A DNA stretch of 64,000 bases from Pseudomonas sp. Bc-h (lineage in GTDB: Bacteria > Pseudomonadota > Gammaproteobacteria > Pseudomonadales > Pseudomonadaceae), in the NCBI RefSeq assembly GCF_002080045.1, contig NZ_MUIN01000015.1:95260-159259 (forward strand), written 5' to 3'. The stretch's first letter is position 1. Each line of letters starts with the position of its first letter. The translations under genes and the position numbers were made by a program. Shown piece by piece: positions 60,887-64,000 of the stretch. The notes under the pieces were generated by a model. The model made no database searches and had not been told where the DNA came from. It saw only the letters and a list, made by a program, of their open reading frames with translations.

Positions 60887-62692
60887 ATGGCCAATAGCGC
60901 TCCATTTCCGTTGAACGAAGCCTCGCGGCTTTCCCGCATCACTCACATGGGCCTGCTCGACTCGGGCGCCGACGAAGTGCTGGATCACATCGTCGACATG
61001 GTTGCCCACTACTTCGAAGTGCCGATTGCGCTGGTCTCCATCGTCAGTGAGCACCGGCAATGGTTTCGCGCGGGCACAGGGCTGGACGAGCGAGAGACGC
61101 CCCGGGAAATTTCGTTCTGCGCCTACTCGATTCTCACCCACGAAGTGTTTCAGGTGCCTGACGCGCGTCTCGACCCGCGCTTTCGCGACAACCCTCTTGT
61201 GGAAGGGGAGCCGCACATTCGCTTCTACGCGGGTGTACCGCTGGTGACTGCCGACGGCCTGGCCCTCGGCACCCTGTGCATCATCGACAACAAGCCTCGT
61301 GCGCCCCTGGAGTTGCGTGACATCACGATGCTCGAGATGTACGGGCAACTGGTCATGAAACGCCTGAATAACCTGCGCAAGGCGAGCTACGTCGACCAGC
61401 CCACCGGACTGTTCAATCGTCTGCGTCTGGAAGAGGACATCCTCGCGCTGGCCGACCGCGACGAACACGCGTTGGTGGCGCTGGACATGGTCAATCCGGT
61501 ATTCCTCGACAGCATCATCAAGGCATTGGGCTACAACTTCGCCCAAGAGCTGGTGCGCTGCATGATCGACAGCTGTCGCGAGCAATTGCCCGCCGACACC
61601 GCCTTGTACAAGGTCAGCCCGACGCGGATCGCACTGCTCACCCGGCATACCGGCCCGGAGCAGGCCGAGCAGTTGTTCCGCAAACTGATCAAGCATTTTC
61701 AGGACCCGCTGATATGCCGCAACATCCCGATCCAGATGGACGTCGGCATCGGCGTACTGCCATTGGGCCTTGGGCGTTGCGATGAAAAGGACTGGATTCG
61801 TCTGGTCGTGAGCGCTGCCGATGAGGCTCGTGGCAAGGCCACCGGCTGGCGCTGGTACGAGCCACATCTGGACTTCGCTCAGCAGCGGGCATTCCTGTTG
61901 CTCGCATCACTGGCCGATGCCGTGCGCAGTACCGATCAGCTGTCGCTGGTGTTTCAGCCACGGCTCGAAGTCGGCACCGGGCGCATCGTCACCGTCGAAG
62001 CGCTGCTGCGTTGGCAGCATCCGGTGTTGGGGCCGATCAGTCCGGCGGAATTCATTCCACTGGCGGAGAAGACCGCGCTGATTCGAACCCTGAGCCTCTG
62101 GGTGTTGCGCAATGCGGTGGAACAGGCGCGCCGCTGGCAGGAGCAAGGCTACGCCTTCAAGGTGGCGATGAACGTCTCAGCCCTCGACCTCGCCAACTCA
62201 CAATTCAGCGATGCGCTGTTCGATCAACTGGCAATCAGCGGCCTCGATCCAGGCCGCTTCGAACTCGAGTTCACCGAAAGCGCGCTCTGCGACAATCCCG
62301 ACATCACCCGCCAGCAACTCGAACGCCTGCGTGCGCTGGACATCGACATCGCCATCGATGACTTCGGCACCGGCTACAGCAACTGGACCTACCTGCGCCA
62401 ACTGCCTGCAACCACCGTGAAGCTCGACAAGTCATTGGTGCAAAACATCGACGTCATCGAAAAGGACCGCCGTCTGGTGGAAGCCATCGTCGACCTCGCC
62501 CGGCGTCTGGGTTATCGAGTGGTTGCAGAAGGGGCGGAGACCGAAAAGGTCTACGAAATCCTCTGCCAGCTCGGCTGTCATGAAGTGCAGGGGTATCTGG
62601 TGGCACGGCCCATGAGCGCCAGCGCGCTGGAACACTGGATGAATGGCGAGCGCAGCGCAAAGGTCAGGCAGCTGCGGGCGCTGGGTGGCTGA
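60887..62692 (+). CDS. GAF-GGDEF-EAL protein, c-di-GMP phosphodiesterase with degenerate GGDEF
   Basis: The 601 residues comprise an N-terminal GAF domain (about 15-155), a GGDEF-like domain that keeps PTGLFNR but has SPTRI where GGDEF is expected, and a C-terminal EAL domain with all usual catalytic elements: EALLRW, MNVSALDL, EFTES, DIAIDDFGTGYSN, KLDKS, AEGAET and VQGYLVARP. It probably degrades cyclic di-GMP, with the GAF and degenerate GGDEF parts being regulatory. AGGGA precedes ATG 60887. Confidence 0.92.
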   Translation: MANSAPFPLNEASRLSRITHMGLLDSGADEVLDHIVDMVAHYFEVPIALVSIVSEHRQWFRAGTGLDERETPREISFCAYSILTHEVFQVPDARLDPRFRDNPLVEGEPHIRFYAGVPLVTADGLALGTLCIIDNKPRAPLELRDITMLEMYGQLVMKRLNNLRKASYVDQPTGLFNRLRLEEDILALADRDEHALVALDMVNPVFLDSIIKALGYNFAQELVRCMIDSCREQLPADTALYKVSPTRIALLTRHTGPEQAEQLFRKLIKHFQDPLICRNIPIQMDVGIGVLPLGLGRCDEKDWIRLVVSAADEARGKATGWRWYEPHLDFAQQRAFLLLASLADAVRSTDQLSLVFQPRLEVGTGRIVTVEALLRWQHPVLGPISPAEFIPLAEKTALIRTLSLWVLRNAVEQARRWQEQGYAFKVAMNVSALDLANSQFSDALFDQLAISGLDPGRFELEFTESALCDNPDITRQQLERLRALDIDIAIDDFGTGYSNWTYLRQLPATTVKLDKSLVQNIDVIEKDRRLVEAIVDLARRLGYRVVAEGAETEKVYEILCQLGCHEVQGYLVARPMSASALEHWMNGERSAKVRQLRALGG

Positions 62693-62716
62693 TGATGCTC
62701 GCAGCCACGGATGATC

Positions 62717-62745
62717 CGTAGCAGTTCGGCTTGCCGGCGCAGACG
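62717..62745. repeat. Single REP core
   Basis: GTAGCAG...GGCTTGCCGGCGC (core 62728-62740) matches the other REP cores but no good inverted partner follows. It lies 3' of the phosphodiesterase gene. Confidence 0.6.
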
Positions 62746-62790
62746 ATCTCCCCAATCACCACCGTCTTGACGTCCCGCAACGCTGTCTCG

Positions 62791-63279
62791 CTAATCAAGT
62801 TTCAACACCATTCGGCGCTCGAACCCCGTTGCCGACCGATCCGCGTCACCAGCATCAAGCCAGCCCAGCGCCCGATACAGTGAATGCGCCGCCAGATTGT
62901 CCGGGTCTACCGCCAACATGAGTTGCGTGACCTCAGGCCATAGGTCGCGAACCAGATCTGGCAGCATTTCCACGCAGCGCCTGCCAAGTCCCAGCCGCTG
63001 AAACCTTTGATCGATCATCAGCGCGTGCAACGTAGCGGTGTGCCCAAGGGCCCAGCGTGGCAGCAGCGACCTGCGTTTGAGTAGAAAAAAGCCCCGTGGG
63101 ATCCCATCCACCAGCAACGCATAGCCCTGAATGTCGCAAACAGGTTTTGCGCCCAACGCGTGCAATGCGCCATGGATATCTCCGATCAGCACCCTTTGCG
63201 CGCGCGACAGTTCGATGCCGAGCAGTTCATCGTGCTGCCGGGGCGATAGCTGCTCATGTTTGATCAGTAGGGCGTTCAT
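62791..63279 (-). CDS. GNAT-family acetyltransferase
   Basis: A 162-residue N-acetyltransferase with the acetyl-CoA motif RFQRLGLGRRCVEMLPDLV and the C-terminal LAVDPDNLAAHSLYRALGW. The acceptor substrate is unknown. The start is ambiguous: ATG 63279 (MNALLIKHE) or ATG 63291 (MVSLMN). It is divergent from the 4.5S RNA gene. Confidence 0.87.
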   Translation of the reverse strand: MNALLIKHEQLSPRQHDELLGIELSRAQRVLIGDIHGALHALGAKPVCDIQGYALLVDGIPRGFFLLKRRSLLPRWALGHTATLHALMIDQRFQRLGLGRRCVEMLPDLVRDLWPEVTQLMLAVDPDNLAAHSLYRALGWLDAGDADRSATGFERRMVLKLD

Positions 63280-63356
63280 GAGCGACACCATGCCGGGTTG
63301 TCGGCCCCATGTGCAAGTGACTGAAGCCCATCAGATTTTTTATCTGAAACCAGAGG

Positions 63357-63384
63357 TTGTAACTTCGCGCCAGACCGGTACAAT
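63357..63384 (+). promoter_or_regulatory. Sigma70 promoter of ffs
   Basis: TTGTAA (63357-63362), 16-base spacer, TACAAT (63379-63384). The predicted start near 63391 is followed by a small hairpin CTCGCC/GGCGAG (63392-63407), so the mature 4.5S RNA is probably cut from a short precursor. Confidence 0.75.
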
Positions 63385-63416
63385 GGCGCGGCTCGCCGAC
63401 TGGCGAGTGTCGTTAT

Positions 63417-63526
63417 GGTGACCCCATCGGTCCCCCCGCAACGATTACCCGTGAACCTGGTCAGATCCGGAAGGAAGCAGCCACAGCGGGAACATTGTGT
63501 GCCGGGGTGTGGCTGGTGGGGTTGCC
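63417..63526 (+). ncRNA. ffs: Signal recognition particle 4.5S RNA
   Basis: The invariant apical region GGTCAGATCCGGAAGGAAGC (63459 onward) and GCAGCCACAGCGGGAA identify the SRP RNA. The 5' arm (GGTGACCCCATCGGTCCCC) pairs with the 3' arm (GGCTGGTGGGGTTGCC) to form the long hairpin. It binds Ffh to target membrane proteins co-translationally. Exact ends are approximate (within about 5 bases). Confidence 0.95.
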
Positions 63527-63628
63527 TCCAATCTCTAGCTCGCCAATTCTCGACGAGTTCTGTTCCACAAAATATCCAATACCCCAGGCAACCCGATTCA
63601 TCGACCGATGAGTGTCGCCTGCTCGATT

Positions 63629-63832
63629 TCAAACACGTCCCCCACGCTCACTCGCAAACTGCTTCCCCTCAGCCGTGCGCTCCGCCACCACACATCCATC
63701 CTTGACCGACACATCCGCATAGCCGCGATCCCTGAGATAGAGCAGGGCGGTGAAGTCCAGCGGATTGACTCTGCACGTTGCGCCGTCGGTGAGGGTGCTG
63801 AGCAGTCGGATGGCTAACGATTCAAGCCGCAT
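63629..63832 (-). CDS. Small hypothetical protein
   Basis: A 67-residue frame (MRLESLAIRLLSTLTDGATC...KDGCVVAERTAEGKQFASERGGRV) with amino-acid composition and codon pattern like real genes, but a weak ribosome site. In related genomes a small unknown gene lies near ffs. No function recognised. The DNA between it and ffs (63527-63628) shows no other feature. Confidence 0.5.
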   Translation of the reverse strand: MRLESLAIRLLSTLTDGATCRVNPLDFTALLYLRDRGYADVSVKDGCVVAERTAEGKQFASERGGRV

Positions 63833-63844
63833 GAAGGAACGCCT

Positions 63845-63882
63845 CTGGTGACGTCAGTGATGATGGCGATTTGTCACCAGAG
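63845..63882. repeat. Nine-base inverted repeat near the window end
   Basis: TCTGGTGAC (63845-63853) is inverted as GTCACCAGA (63874-63882) with a 20-base loop. It lies at the 5' side of the small minus-strand ORF. To its right (63883-64000) no gene can be supported from what is present. Confidence 0.45.
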
Positions 63883-64000
63883 TGCGATCAGGAGTTCCAT
63901 TTATTTGTGGGCTTTCAGCGATGCGGTGGTGGCTCTCTCGCTGAACGTCCAGGCCGGCATCACTCCCCGGACGTGGTCTCCCCACACATCCTCCCCTCAG

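Noticed and set aside
63901..63979. Minus-strand frame ending in TAA near the right edge
   Set aside because: About 26 codons only, with an in-frame stop upstream near the window edge; too short and unrecognised to call a gene.

Overview
The window is chromosomal DNA from a fluorescent or plant-associated Pseudomonas (P. fluorescens / P. syringae group). The evidence is GC-rich coding sequence, a gene order that matches the conserved Pseudomonas flagellar-chemotaxis / cytochrome c maturation / purine catabolism / smc-zipA-ligA backbone, RpoN and GacA type signals, and several Pseudomonas-type extragenic palindrome families. There is no sign of a prophage, plasmid, insertion sequence, CRISPR array or tRNA.

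Layout. 1-15196 is a flagellar and chemotaxis block on the + strand: a sigma54 promoter, flhA, flhF, fleN, fliA, cheY, cheZ, cheA, cheB, motC, motD, a ParA-like/CheW-like pair (ParC/ParP type, polar array positioning), cheW and a DUF2802 gene. 15301-17246 (minus strand) holds an FlhB-tail-like export switch gene and fliK. 17453-24503 is an overlapping ccmABCDEFGHI operon for cytochrome c maturation, including a 58-residue ccmD. 24543-33432 is a mixed stretch: a small lipoprotein, a sulfate-binding protein, a voltage-gated K+ channel, a urea transporter, a chemoreceptor, an unmistakable Rsm-type regulatory RNA, an orphan receiver protein, a TetR regulator, a DUF808 membrane protein and two small unknown proteins.

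33484-52339 is a purine salvage and degradation island. It carries a Tsx-like porin, two nucleobase permeases, guanine deaminase, xanthine dehydrogenase (xdhABC), a cytochrome-linked urate hydroxylase (puuD), uraH, uraD, puuE, alc and allA. Together these convert guanine or xanthine to urate, then to 5-hydroxyisourate, OHCU, allantoin, allantoate, ureidoglycolate and finally glyoxylate plus urea. Two GntR regulators lie inside it. A palindrome TTGTATACAA or close variant precedes puuE, uraH, the azgA/gntR pair and also the urea transporter about 13 kb away, suggesting one regulon that includes export or uptake of the end product urea. A different double operator, TGAC-N6-GTCA, lies between xdhA and the second gntR.

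52343-64000 is housekeeping: smc, zipA, ligA, a zinc-ribbon metallopeptidase, a GAF-GGDEF-EAL phosphodiesterase with a degenerate GGDEF site, a GNAT acetyltransferase, the 4.5S SRP RNA gene with its promoter, and a small unknown ORF.

Most noteworthy: the Rsm sRNA (30107-30219); four copies of a conserved acidic motif in the CheA linker beside the ParC/ParP pair; the inferred purine/urea regulon; an extragenic repeat that has supplied the last codons of xdhB; and a large two-step hairpin between cheZ and cheA.
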